Origin: Parachlamydiaceae bacterium
Lineage (GTDB): Bacteria > Chlamydiota > Chlamydiia > Chlamydiales > Parachlamydiaceae
Direction of reading: 5' to 3'
DNA length: 48,966 bases
Assembly (NCBI GenBank): GCA_013821265.1
Contig: JACDHD010000013.1
Span: 1 to 48,966 of the forward strand
Shown: in pieces, positions 1-7,708 of the stretch
Layout: every line of letters begins with the position of its first letter
Position numbering within the stretch: the stretch's first letter is position 1
Program-made: the position numbers and the translations under genes
Notes under the pieces: model-generated
The model's database searches: none
What the model was told of the DNA's origin: nothing
The model's input: the letters and a program-made list of their open reading frames with translations, nothing else

Positions 1-19
1 CTACTTCAATCCAGCTCAT
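1..19 (-). CDS. 5' end of a gene running off the left edge
   Basis: Only the first six codons (MSWIEV) are inside the window. The start is supported by a good ribosome binding site on the minus strand (TTGGAGATCATT followed by ATG). The gene would be transcribed leftward, in the same direction as the crotonase gene at 262-978. Nothing can be said about function. Confidence 0.45.
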
Positions 20-120
20 AATGATCTCCAATAATTTTTCTTATTATCAAAAACTTATTAGAGATTTTTTACCACTCAAACATATGCTAAAACATCAAAA
101 TGGGACTTATGGGTAATAGG

Positions 121-237
121 ATGCGTGCCCGTGCCCGATTTCGCTAAAAAAATGACGCAAACGGTAACAATATTACAAGTTTACGTAACTCTTTAGCAAG
201 TCGGGCACGCTCACGGGAACGGGCACGGAAAAGGACG
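121..237. repeat. Family A hexamer-arm hairpin, copy 1
   Basis: The left arm carries two GTGCCC hexamers followed by GATTTCGCTAAA. The right arm has TTTAGCAAGTCGGGCAC followed by mixed GCTCAC/GGGCAC hexamers and ends GGAAAAGGACG. The loop of about 40 bases is not conserved. After the right arm comes GACTGGACTTATGCAATCGCC, a flank also seen near copies at 28.1 and 36.7 kb. The region 20-261 holds nothing else recognisable. Confidence 0.85.
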
Positions 238-261
238 ACTGGACTTATGCAATCGCCTCAA

Positions 262-978
262 TCAGTGCAACCCGTCCAATAGTAGGTTGGTAGTCGTGCG
301 AATGGCTGTGGCTTCGGTCTCGGAAGAAATGGGATGCAGCGAGTGAAAATAAGTCTTAAGCGGAAATAAGGTCTCAGACGGGATACGCAACATGCGCCTT
401 GTTATATCAGCTACAGCAGCTTCTAGGTCTGCTGTCACAAGATCGACTAAATGCATCTGATGCGCATCAACAGCAGTAAGCGTGCGCGTCGTAAATGCTA
501 AGGAATAAGCTTTCTGAAAGCCAATGCGTCGCATGAGGTGAGGAGCTACCATAGCAGGAATTAATCCCCAAAGTGCTTCAGACAATTTAAATGTTGTGTT
601 TTCAGTGGCAATCACCCAGTCGCTGGCCGCAACGAATCCAACTCCACCAGCAATCACAGAACCATTCAAACAGGTGACGATTAATTTGGGTGAGGTCGTC
701 AGGCGCTTGAGCGTTTTACTATAGAGATGTGTCCAAGTATCAATTATTTGTTTGTCACGCGAGTGCGCGACCTCATCTAAATCCATTCCAGAACAAAAGA
801 CATCCTGTTTGCTATTCAAGATCACAACGCGACAATCCTGGTTTGCTTCGGCAGTATCTAAGGCTTCATTGAGCTCGAGCAGAAGTTGTGTATTGATGCT
901 GTTCTTATGATCGGGACGATTAAGGGAGAGCGTCACATGGTGAGCAGATTTTGTAACGGAAAGAGTTTTATAGTCCAT
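262..978 (-). CDS. Enoyl-CoA hydratase/isomerase family protein, PksH-like
   Basis: Crotonase-fold protein of 238 residues. Visible motifs are RPDHKNSIN near the N terminus, FCSGMDLDEV (first oxyanion-hole segment), and AGGVGFVAASD followed by FKLSEALWGLIPA (second segment). The glutamate of the usual GGGxE motif is replaced by Gly, while the second Glu (LSEALWG) is kept. This pattern, with RRIGFQKA after it, resembles the polyketide beta-branching dehydratases (PksH/ECH1 type) more than fatty-acid hydratases; that comparison is from memory of the family. The start chosen has GGTGA five bases upstream; an ATG at 990 and a longer frame to 1032 are alternatives. It diverges from bioY. No polyketide synthase gene is visible in the window, so its partner pathway is unknown. 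Confidence 0.75.
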   Translation of the reverse strand: MDYKTLSVTKSAHHVTLSLNRPDHKNSINTQLLLELNEALDTAEANQDCRVVILNSKQDVFCSGMDLDEVAHSRDKQIIDTWTHLYSKTLKRLTTSPKLIVTCLNGSVIAGGVGFVAASDWVIATENTTFKLSEALWGLIPAMVAPHLMRRIGFQKAYSLAFTTRTLTAVDAHQMHLVDLVTADLEAAVADITRRMLRIPSETLFPLKTYFHSLHPISSETEATAIRTTTNLLLDGLH

Positions 979-1058
979 AGTGATCACCATGGATATCTTG
1001 CAATTTTTTTGCAATGAAGAGTAAGATGGCATTCCGTTATTAACCGTTAGGAGACCCT

Positions 1059-1598
1059 ATGTCTTATGCGATGACCCTCAAAAAAGAATCTGTCTTCTCT
1101 TCCTCGTTTCTTGTAAGTCTTTTACAAGTTCTTGGGGGCTCCCTATTTATTGCACTGTGTGCTCAAATTGCCATTCCAACACCATTTTCTCCAGTGCCGA
1201 TCACTGGTCACACATTTGCGGTTCTAATGGTAGGATGCACATTAGGGAGTCGAAAGGGCGCTCTAAGCGTTTTGGCCTACCTTGCTGAAGTGTGCATGGG
1301 CTTACCTGTTTTATCAGCAGCCACTATAGCTCCTTGGGCATTACTAGGTCCTCGCGGTGGATATCTCATTGGAATGGTGGCTCAAGCCTACTTGGCAGGT
1401 TATGTCAAAGAACGCATGTTATCATCTAGTCGTGCAGTAGCAGTATTGCTTTTAGCATGTGCTGTGCAACTAACCCTAGGTGTATGCATGATGGCTAACT
1501 TCATGTGCTTTACACAGGCGTTTTTAGTAGGGATGCTACCTTTTATTCCTGGCGAAATTCTAAAAAGTTTGGTCGTCGCATCAACGAAGAGGATATAA
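1059..1598 (+). CDS. bioY: BioY family biotin transporter (ECF substrate-binding component)
   Basis: Integral membrane protein of 179 residues, normal for BioY. The family signature is clear: IPTPFSPVPITGHTFAVLMVGCTLGSRKGALSVLAYLAEVCMGLPV, then a GPRGGYLIGM segment, and a C-terminal FIPGEILK motif. About six hydrophobic helices are visible. BioY imports biotin, alone or with an EcfAT energising module; no EcfA/T gene is nearby. The ribosome binding site is TAGGAG before ATG. Its stop codon overlaps the start of the following hydrolase by one base (TAATG), so the two are very likely translated from one transcript. A clear BirA operator was not seen. Confidence 0.93.
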   Translation: MSYAMTLKKESVFSSSFLVSLLQVLGGSLFIALCAQIAIPTPFSPVPITGHTFAVLMVGCTLGSRKGALSVLAYLAEVCMGLPVLSAATIAPWALLGPRGGYLIGMVAQAYLAGYVKERMLSSSRAVAVLLLACAVQLTLGVCMMANFMCFTQAFLVGMLPFIPGEILKSLVVASTKRI

Positions 1599-2515
1599 TG
1601 GATCCCGCATTCGTCTCCTTCATTCAATCGTTTGCAAAAATGGTGACGCAATCAATGCACATGTCACTACCAGAAAGTCGCGCTCTCTCTACAGAATTCT
1701 TTCTGCAAGAAGCTGTCTACGAAAGTGTGGCGGATGTGGTCGACAGAACAATTCAAGGTCCCGAAAAAAATGCTATTAACTTGCGCATTTTTACTCCAGA
1801 AGGAAAAGGCCCATTTCCTGTTCTGCTGTTTTTTCACAGCGGAGGCTGGGCCTTCGGCAGCATCGAAGATGCTGACCCCCTTTGCCGCAAATTAACCAAT
1901 CACGCTCGCTGCATCGTTGTCGCTGTTGACTACCGACTAGCCCCAGAAAATCGCTTCCCTAAAGGATTGGAAGATTGCTATGCTGCCCTACAATGGGCTG
2001 CCAATCATGCTTCCGAATTTAATGGAAACCCCCAACGCATCAGCATAGCAGGCGAAAGCGCAGGTGGCAATTTAGCCGCAGCCGTAACACTGATGTGCCG
2101 CTCTCGCAAAGGCCCAAAAATCAATAGCCAACTTCTCCTCTACCCAGTTTTAACCTGCGACCTAAACGAAAAAGAATTCAAAAATTCAGCCGACCAACAA
2201 TTCATGACTCTAGACGCTATGCGCATGTTCTGGACTATGTACGCATCCCCAGAAGAAGCAAAACAACCCTACGCTTCCCCACTAAAAGCCGATAATTTTA
2301 AAGACCTCCCCCCAGCACTCATCATATCAGCAGAGCTAGATCCCCTCCGCCGCGAAGCCGAAGAATATGCCGAAAACCTCCGCAAAGCCGGCGTCAAAGT
2401 CTTCACCAAACGTTTCACAGGCATGATCCACTCCTTCCTATCCGTACCCGTCACCCTCAAAGCCCGCGACGACGCCTTCACCGAAATTGTCACTCAGTTA
2501 AAGAAGTCACTGTAA
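1598..2515 (+). CDS. HSL-family alpha/beta hydrolase (carboxylesterase-like)
   Basis: 305-residue serine hydrolase of the hormone-sensitive-lipase branch. The oxyanion motif is HSGGW (a variant of HGGG), the nucleophile elbow is GESAGG, the acid is in SAELDPLR and the His in GMIHSF near the C terminus. YRLAPENRFP is typical of the family. An open frame extends back into bioY to 1505, but the ATG at 1598 has GAAGAGG upstream and overlaps the bioY stop by one base, so it is preferred. The substrate is unknown; an ester of a small molecule is likely. The stop codon TAA is the first three bases of a family D repeat (TAAGGGG), so the original C terminus may have been slightly different. Confidence 0.9.
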   Translation: MDPAFVSFIQSFAKMVTQSMHMSLPESRALSTEFFLQEAVYESVADVVDRTIQGPEKNAINLRIFTPEGKGPFPVLLFFHSGGWAFGSIEDADPLCRKLTNHARCIVVAVDYRLAPENRFPKGLEDCYAALQWAANHASEFNGNPQRISIAGESAGGNLAAAVTLMCRSRKGPKINSQLLLYPVLTCDLNEKEFKNSADQQFMTLDAMRMFWTMYASPEEAKQPYASPLKADNFKDLPPALIISAELDPLRREAEEYAENLRKAGVKVFTKRFTGMIHSFLSVPVTLKARDDAFTEIVTQLKKSL

Positions 2516-2575
2516 GGGGACTCCGTCCCCTTAACCCCTGCAAAAGGGCCGTGGGCCCTCTTGACACCCTTTTTA
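2513..2575 (+). repeat. Family D stop-codon repeat at end of hydrolase
   Basis: TAAGGGGACTCCGTCCCCTT is followed by AACCCCTGCAAAAGGG and a GGGCCGTGGGCCC palindrome, then TCTTGACACCC. It is nearly the same as the copy at 48391. The first TAA is the stop codon of the preceding gene. Confidence 0.8.
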
Positions 2576-2606
2576 GTTTTTCAAACAGCTCGTAGGTCTC
2601 TTCAGC

Positions 2607-2663
2607 CAAATTTAAAAAAAAAGACGGTTGCTGCTGCGCAGCAATCGTCTTTTTCAAATTTGA
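2607..2663. terminator. Bidirectional terminator-like hairpin
   Basis: AAAAAGACGGTTGCTGC pairs with GCAGCAATCGTCTTTTT with one mismatch; the outer CAAATTT/AAATTTG can extend the stem. The A-run and T-run on either side fit a Rho-independent terminator in both directions. It lies downstream of the bioY-hydrolase operon. The remaining 2664-2874 stretch shows no convincing gene. Confidence 0.7.
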
Positions 2664-2874
2664 TTGCAAATATCTACAGTTTTTAAATCTACTAGGGGGA
2701 CAAAAGAATCCAAAACCTTTGCAAGAATGAGGTAGAGTCCTTATTCACAGAGATTTTTAATTGAGAACATTTTTGGGGAAAGACGCTTTGCTGTCTTGTT
2801 CGGGTTCGGGTTGACGAGGTTCTTCGCTTTTGAAGTGCTGAGGCATCTGTGCGGCTATTCTTTAGATACTTCAC

Positions 2875-3121
2875 TATAATGGGAGTCCAGAGGGTTCATA
2901 CCCTTTGGCAGGGGTTAACTCCTGATTGCGATTTATAACGGGGCATATTCGAGATTATTTTCCTCTAGGAACTCGCACCAGCGGCGCGAAAATAAGGAGA
3001 TAATATTAGCCAATATTACTTCCTTATTTTTGCGAGTTCCTAGAGGAAAAGAACTCGAATCTGCCCCATTAGAAATCACAATCAGGAGTTCAAGGGGACA
3101 GAGGCCCCTTAGTTCCCTTAG
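2875..3121 (-). repeat. Family D repeat interrupted by a fold-back MITE
   Basis: Read on the minus strand, this begins CTAAGGGGCCTCTGTCCCCTT just after the stop of the 3122-4072 gene. It is interrupted by the 174-bp MITE, then resumes AACCCCTGCCAAAGGG and ends GGACTCCCATTATAGTG. The same compound arrangement recurs at 40631-40877. Confidence 0.8.
2917..3090. mobile_element. Fold-back MITE, copy 1 (174 bp)
   Basis: The termini AACTCCTGATTG and CAATCAGGAGTT are perfect 12-bp inverted repeats. Pairing continues almost to the centre (CCTCTAGGAACTCGCA with TGCGAGTTCCTAGAGG, AATAAGGAG with its partner), leaving a short centre around AATATTAGCCAATATTA. It has no coding capacity. The insertion target in family D reads CCCCTTAACCCC when empty. 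A TA, TTAA or single-base duplication is possible but cannot be settled because the left flank reads TTGA. Confidence 0.8.
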
Positions 3122-4072
3122 TTAGGCGAGAACCAATATTTTTTCTGCACTCACGAGTAGTTGTAGTTGTTGTTTAAGATATTCTCTTCTTGTATCTGTA
3201 TTTGGAACGAGTGCAAGGAGATCGCCGATTAATGGAATGGCAGGAATTGCTCGTGCACTTGGAGTTAAAGATAGCATTCCTTGGATAATTTCCACGACAA
3301 CGTCTTTGGGTAACTGCCACCATAACGATACGTAAGGAGGTATTTCTTTAGGATAGGCAAGTAAGGACTTTACTAATATGTCTATTCCGCAATCGGAGTT
3401 TTTGAATATGAGGGTGGGTAATGCGATGATGACCTTTGCAGCGATAGCTGGAGGTAATTTGGAAAAAAACTCATCATAATTTTTACTTTTATCAATTTTA
3501 ACCAATAACTGATGGAGATGTGTTTTATTGCGTGGATCTTTGTGTTCGGCAAAGAATGCTGTTAATACATTAAGCTCATCCTGAGACAATTGACTTAGAA
3601 TCTCTAAAGATGCAACGTGTAATAGGGCGCGCTGGCGAACATGTGAATAATATTGCAAAGTATTACTTGGATGGCTAAGTAGATGTTGCAACTGGAAGAT
3701 GATCGTGGCAATTGGAGTCGAAGGGGTTATTGAGAATTTGTATACTTTCAGATTTGCAATTTCGTTAATGAAGTTAACTTCTGTTACTTGCGATGCGGTC
3801 GATTGGTATATTTGCACAACATCTGCAAGCGAAAGAGAATCTTCTTTTGCTTTTGGAGCGCACGGTAACGCAGCAGATGCTGCGGTAGCGACTTGAGCAA
3901 ATTGTTTAGGTGCTTTGCTATGTACAGATCTTGCTAAAACGCGTTGTGTTTGCTCTTTCGGTGTAGTAAGTGTCTTTAACGCAACGGAGATCGCTTGTCT
4001 ACCGGAGGACTTAGAAAAAGAAGCAAGTGTTGTAAATGCCGTTCTTCTAAAACAAATTGCTGTTGGATTCAT
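3122..4072 (-). CDS. Uncharacterised helical protein, paralog of the 4313-5404 gene
   Basis: 316 residues, no recognised catalytic motif and no clear signal peptide. The C-terminal 150 residues are largely helical and align by eye with the upstream neighbour: LPPAIAAKVIIALPTLIFKN with its LRPQTAALVITSLANLCLKD, and YPKEIPPYVSLW with YPLERPPYKSLY. The repeating pattern of short amphipathic helices suggests a HEAT/ARM-like solenoid, which is an inference. The start has a strong GGAGG site. The gene follows its paralog on the same strand after about 240 bases that contain a perfect palindrome. The gene ends just inside a family D repeat. Such lineage-specific paralogs in host-associated bacteria can be effectors, but nothing here proves it. 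Confidence 0.75.
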   Translation of the reverse strand: MNPTAICFRRTAFTTLASFSKSSGRQAISVALKTLTTPKEQTQRVLARSVHSKAPKQFAQVATAASAALPCAPKAKEDSLSLADVVQIYQSTASQVTEVNFINEIANLKVYKFSITPSTPIATIIFQLQHLLSHPSNTLQYYSHVRQRALLHVASLEILSQLSQDELNVLTAFFAEHKDPRNKTHLHQLLVKIDKSKNYDEFFSKLPPAIAAKVIIALPTLIFKNSDCGIDILVKSLLAYPKEIPPYVSLWWQLPKDVVVEIIQGMLSLTPSARAIPAIPLIGDLLALVPNTDTRREYLKQQLQLLVSAEKILVLA

Positions 4073-4246
4073 AGGGCCTCCGTTAATTTAATTTTCATGA
4101 TCTTTACGATCAAAGATTGTTTTGGATATTTAGAAAACCATTATAGGCTGGTTTTGGATATATCGCAAGAAGGTAAGTAAAAGTTTTATAAGATAAATAG
4201 AATAAGTCGTTTACATCTGTAAATGCAGCAAAATTTATTGCTCGTG

Positions 4247-4276
4247 AATCCTTTCATAACATGTTATGAAAGGATT
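4247..4276. other. Perfect 30-bp palindrome
   Basis: AATCCTTTCATAACA is followed directly by TGTTATGAAAGGATT, giving a perfect 15-bp dyad without a loop. It lies between two paralogous minus-strand genes. There is no T-run next to it, so it is either an unusual terminator, an mRNA processing hairpin or a protein-binding operator. Confidence 0.65.
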
Positions 4277-4312
4277 TCGCTTAGAAAAATATGTCGTTTT
4301 GACATTTTGGAT

Positions 4313-5404
4313 TTACTCTGGAGTTATGGTGAAGCTAGGATAGTCAAGCCAGGGTGTTGTGGTGCCGTACACAATGTAACAAAGCTCATTATAGCGCGAA
4401 TCGTTTGAAGGGATGCAGCGTAGCAATTCTTCCAGGACATTCCCTAGAAAAGCAGTGTAAGTGGAGGTCTTTGCGAAAGAATTAATAAGGGCGGCTGACG
4501 TTTCAATAGGAATCGCCTCATATAGGCTTTTGTAAGGGGGACGTTCCAATGGGTAGCATGTCAAACAGTTTAACAGCAAAGCACAGCCATAGTTAGAATC
4601 TTTAAGGCATAAATTTGCTAAAGAGGTAATAACTAATGCTGCTGTCTGAGGGCGTAACTGTCCAAAAAATCGAGGGAAGTTAAGGTTTGTCGCGATAGCA
4701 TTAAGAAATTTAAAGACTTTAGGTAGGCTTTGAGGGGTCTTTTGAGCTTCTGTTACAAGTTGTTGAACAATGATAGAAAGTGTATGAAAAGGCAACGTGT
4801 GTAACAGTTGAACGGAATAAGAGTGATTATCTTCAAAACAAAAAGCCCATTCGATTATCTTTTTTGCATATGAAGGCTGTTGCAGGGATAAGTCTGCAAG
4901 ATTAATAATAACAGCCTTGGCTGTGCTGACGGGAACACTAGGGTCGAGGTAATTGATGCGCAGGGCAGAAAAAAGATCCGTCAATAGCGCATGATCAGCT
5001 CCTATAGTTGCATTTCCAACTAAAGATTTTCTTACATCGGGCATAGCAAGTGCTTCACCAAGATTGGTTTGATAATCTCGTTGTGCACGTTTTAGTTTTC
5101 CTAAAACTTCCTTTGTTCTTGTATCATCTAAATCTTTTCTTATCTGTCTACTCATGCTTTTTTCAGATTCATCAGATTCCAAAGAATTTTGAGCTGTACC
5201 AATTCTTGACATAGCTACAGGTGTTATTGATTTTTCAGAGGAAAGGGGTTTGCTTGAAAAATGCGATGAAGAATTTTGGCGCGCAGGCACAAAATTTTGT
5301 GCAACTCTTTGAATTCTTGTACGGAGTTGGGTGTTGAGAGCTCGAAGGCGTAAAGGTTGGTATAGGGGGCCCGCAAAGGCAGGAGAAAAACGAACAGTAG
5401 TCAT
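4313..5404 (-). CDS. Uncharacterised helical protein, paralog of the 3122-4072 gene
   Basis: 363 residues from the ATG at 5404, which has an excellent GGAGG site nine bases upstream; a longer frame to 5428 lacks one. The first 100 residues are basic and Ser-rich (MTTVRFSPAFAGPLYQPLRL) with low complexity, and the rest is a helical repeat region. It shares the PPYKSLY and YPLERPP segments with its downstream neighbour, so the pair arose by duplication. No enzyme motif, signal peptide or membrane segment was seen. Function unknown. Confidence 0.75.
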   Translation of the reverse strand: MTTVRFSPAFAGPLYQPLRLRALNTQLRTRIQRVAQNFVPARQNSSSHFSSKPLSSEKSITPVAMSRIGTAQNSLESDESEKSMSRQIRKDLDDTRTKEVLGKLKRAQRDYQTNLGEALAMPDVRKSLVGNATIGADHALLTDLFSALRINYLDPSVPVSTAKAVIINLADLSLQQPSYAKKIIEWAFCFEDNHSYSVQLLHTLPFHTLSIIVQQLVTEAQKTPQSLPKVFKFLNAIATNLNFPRFFGQLRPQTAALVITSLANLCLKDSNYGCALLLNCLTCYPLERPPYKSLYEAIPIETSAALINSFAKTSTYTAFLGNVLEELLRCIPSNDSRYNELCYIVYGTTTPWLDYPSFTITPE

Positions 5405-5624
5405 AAATACCTCCAATTTTTTGTGCATTAGGTCTTGCGAAAAAGCAGTCTAAGCAGCTCGAGAATATTACGCAAGTGTGCTTAGGTGTTCTGGCAAAAG
5501 GGTGAGCGGGAAAAGGAAGAGGAAAAGACAGGATCAAAAATTAGAGAGGTAAAGTGCAAGTTTATAACAGTTAAATGTTTAAATCTCTTGTGACGTTTTT
5601 TTCGCTTTTAGAAAAAGAGCGAAT

Positions 5625-6578
5625 TCAATTTTTAATTAGGGAAATTTCAAATAAGCACTTTGCAACAGTATCTAGGACAATAGATGTAGAATTTTTGAAA
5701 TAGGTATTGAATTCTGCATCAGTGGGAGCTGACGCAATTGTTTCTAGGTGAAACTGAGGGCCTAAAACGCGTTCTCCAACAAGCTGCTGTTGGCTCCATA
5801 CTAGCGGCGTTGAGGCTGCTACAACGGTTCCTGGAGTACATTGATAGTCGAGTAGCCATTGCACATAGGTGTCGGCGGTGGAAGGGCGTGGAAAGTTACC
5901 TTTGGGGGCATTAACAAAGAAGACGCGATCTTTTAAAGTTTTGGCCATATCTGTGGGGATTTCTACCTGTTCCCAAACTAAGCGCATCATATCGTATTCG
6001 GTTTCATATGCGACTGAATTGGGGTCTGGACGTATCCATGTGGCTTTGAAAGGCAGTGGAGAGAGGGCTGGATTGCAAAGGGCCTCAAAGTCATCTTGTT
6101 GACCGGGTCCTTTGCGAAGGTAGCGTTCACCAGTTAGAAAGTAGAGAGAATCAAAACGGATTCCCTGTTTCCAAGCGTCGACAAGTAGGGTGAGGCGTGC
6201 GCGGACATCGCTTAAAAAGGCTCCTAAGCAGATGCCGGATTCATAATGCGTGAGCTGAGGGGGTATTGCATTTAAGAGACCTATTTCGGCGGCGATTTCG
6301 AGCACACGTTCTTGCATCAGCTGTCGTTGTTGATTGTCGACTAGATCTGTGCGTTCGCGTTGATTTAATCCTTGTTGGACTGATAACCAGCATTTTTGTG
6401 TTTTTTGCACGATGTCTTGAAAGGTGTCGTTGGGGTTATAGAGGTTATCGAGTTGGAGGAGTTCGATCAAGAGAGGTTGAGGTTGCAGATCTTCTGTAAC
6501 AAAGATGCTGCGTGTGTCCGTGGCATGAACGGTGCAGGTGAAGAAGAGTGTGAGGGAGAGTAACAAGTATTTTAACAT
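5625..6578 (-). CDS. Exported protein of unknown function
   Basis: 317 residues starting with a typical signal peptide (MLKYLLLSLTLFFTCTVHA, cleavage near residue 19), so it is probably periplasmic or exported. The mature part contains LTGERYL, TEYDMMRLVWEQ and NFPRPSTADTYVQWLL, followed by an Ala/Ser-rich strand segment (GTVVAASTPLVWSQQQ). This order is faintly like DUF218/SanA-YdcF proteins (a Gly-rich LTG turn, acidic residue, RP-T-A segment), but I do not regard that as established. The gene stands alone; a family A hairpin lies about 10 bases upstream of its start and may lie within its leader. Confidence 0.75.
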   Translation of the reverse strand: MLKYLLLSLTLFFTCTVHATDTRSIFVTEDLQPQPLLIELLQLDNLYNPNDTFQDIVQKTQKCWLSVQQGLNQRERTDLVDNQQRQLMQERVLEIAAEIGLLNAIPPQLTHYESGICLGAFLSDVRARLTLLVDAWKQGIRFDSLYFLTGERYLRKGPGQQDDFEALCNPALSPLPFKATWIRPDPNSVAYETEYDMMRLVWEQVEIPTDMAKTLKDRVFFVNAPKGNFPRPSTADTYVQWLLDYQCTPGTVVAASTPLVWSQQQLVGERVLGPQFHLETIASAPTDAEFNTYFKNSTSIVLDTVAKCLFEISLIKN

Positions 6579-6588
6579 GGGTGCCTTA

Positions 6589-6744
6589 TCGTCCTTTTCC
6601 GTGCCCGTGCCCGTGAGCGTGCCCGTGAGCGTGAGCGTGAGCGTGCCCGTGCCCGATTCCTAAATATTAAGGGAAGAGAAATTAAAGGCAAAAGCATTAC
6701 AGATTTACGTTTTTTTAGCAAGTCGGGCACGGGCACGGGAGGGC
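6589..6744. repeat. Family A hexamer-arm hairpin, copy 2 (expanded)
   Basis: The left arm is a run of about nine GTGCCC or GTGAGC hexamers ending GTGCCCGATTCCTAAA. The right arm is shorter (TTTTTTAGCAAGTCGGGCAC then two hexamers). It is the most expanded left arm in the window. Open frames rich in Arg-Ala or Pro-Val across it are artefacts of the hexamers. Confidence 0.85.
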
Positions 6745-6762
6745 GGGTGCTGTGAATACACC

Positions 6763-7593
6763 TTAAATTTTCAGGGAGATGCGCGATTTGGTCAAGAGGA
6801 GATCGGGTTCGTAAGCCAATTTTGCCTGTCGTAAAGTAGGAAGTCCTAGATCTTGCCCTAAGTTGATCCATTGTGTAGAGTCTGAAACGTGCTGTGCGAA
6901 ATCCTCATAAATATAAGGCGTAGATCCTTTGAAATCTGTTAAGGATTTTGCAAGGAGTAGCAGCGTTGTTGAGGGGGTTAGCTGTTCGCCAATTGTGAAT
7001 CCTATGGGGATATGGTCTGCATAGGAGATTCTCCCAAAAAGGTTCAGACGATCCATGAGACTTAAAGCTTCAAGACAGCATAGATAGTCACTGTGTTCTC
7101 TGGCATGTTCGTTCCATTTTTCTAAAACGGTTGTTGCATCTGCAAGACGATCTGATGATAGAGGGTGACTTTCCAGTTGGTAATGATCTTCTAGCTGATG
7201 CAACAGATTGCGTCTGCTGCTAAGGTGTCTGCCAGGCAAATTGGCTAGCTTATTTTGTGAGTAGACGTAATCGGTATCGGCACGATCCGATGTAATCAAA
7301 AACGTGTCTTGTTCAAATAGTTTTAGCCATGTGTCAGGAATGGGAAATAGCGTTTGTGAGGGAATTTGCAATCTATTGGCTTGCGGCATTGTTGTGGGAA
7401 TTAAGAAGGTAGTGTGATCAGGAAAGGTGCCCTGAACTGCAAGTAAATGAGGTACATATTTATAAGAGTGTAAGTTGCGAAAGAGGTAGTTGTTAGCAAA
7501 ACTATATTCGGCAAATTGTAGATTGTGGGTATGGCAAAGTTGTTGCCACTTTTTAGATAAGCTTGCTTGGTGATCGAGGCTAAGGTCTTCCAT
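6763..7593 (-). CDS. DUF2156 family protein (LPG synthase C-terminal-like acyl/aminoacyl transferase fold)
   Basis: 276 residues when started at the ATG at 7593; a longer frame to 7722 would overlap the divergent patatin gene by 14 bases and is less likely. The family hallmarks are YVYSQNKLANLPGRHLSSRRNLLHQLEDHY in the middle and WINLGQDLGLPTLRQAKLAYEP near the C terminus. DUF2156 proteins have the double-GNAT fold of the C-terminal domain of phosphatidylglycerol lysyltransferase; most stand-alone members are uncharacterised. No membrane helices are present, so it lacks the flippase part of MprF. It diverges from the patatin lipoprotein, which may be chance or may indicate a shared lipid role. 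Confidence 0.82.
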   Translation of the reverse strand: MEDLSLDHQASLSKKWQQLCHTHNLQFAEYSFANNYLFRNLHSYKYVPHLLAVQGTFPDHTTFLIPTTMPQANRLQIPSQTLFPIPDTWLKLFEQDTFLITSDRADTDYVYSQNKLANLPGRHLSSRRNLLHQLEDHYQLESHPLSSDRLADATTVLEKWNEHAREHSDYLCCLEALSLMDRLNLFGRISYADHIPIGFTIGEQLTPSTTLLLLAKSLTDFKGSTPYIYEDFAQHVSDSTQWINLGQDLGLPTLRQAKLAYEPDLLLTKSRISLKI

Positions 7594-7708
7594 AATTGTC
7601 TCTATAGCTGATGAGGAGTGTTGAAACAAGAAAAAAATATTAGACAAAATTACAGAAATTCGAATAGATAATAGAGTGTAAAAAATTTTGAAAAAAGATT
7701 GAGATGCG

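Noticed and set aside
2692-2874. Open frame of 60 residues on the minus strand
   Set aside because: No ribosome binding site, odd composition, and it lies between a terminator and a repeat.
5235-5537. Open frame of 100 residues upstream of the 4313-5404 gene
   Set aside because: It overlaps the well-supported gene in another frame, is Phe/Pro/Cys-rich and has no plausible start site.
6572-6871. Open frame of 99 residues rich in Arg-Ala-Arg-Ser
   Set aside because: It is a translation of the GTGCCC/GTGAGC hexamers of a family A hairpin; similar frames occur at 27962-28252 and 32256-32474.
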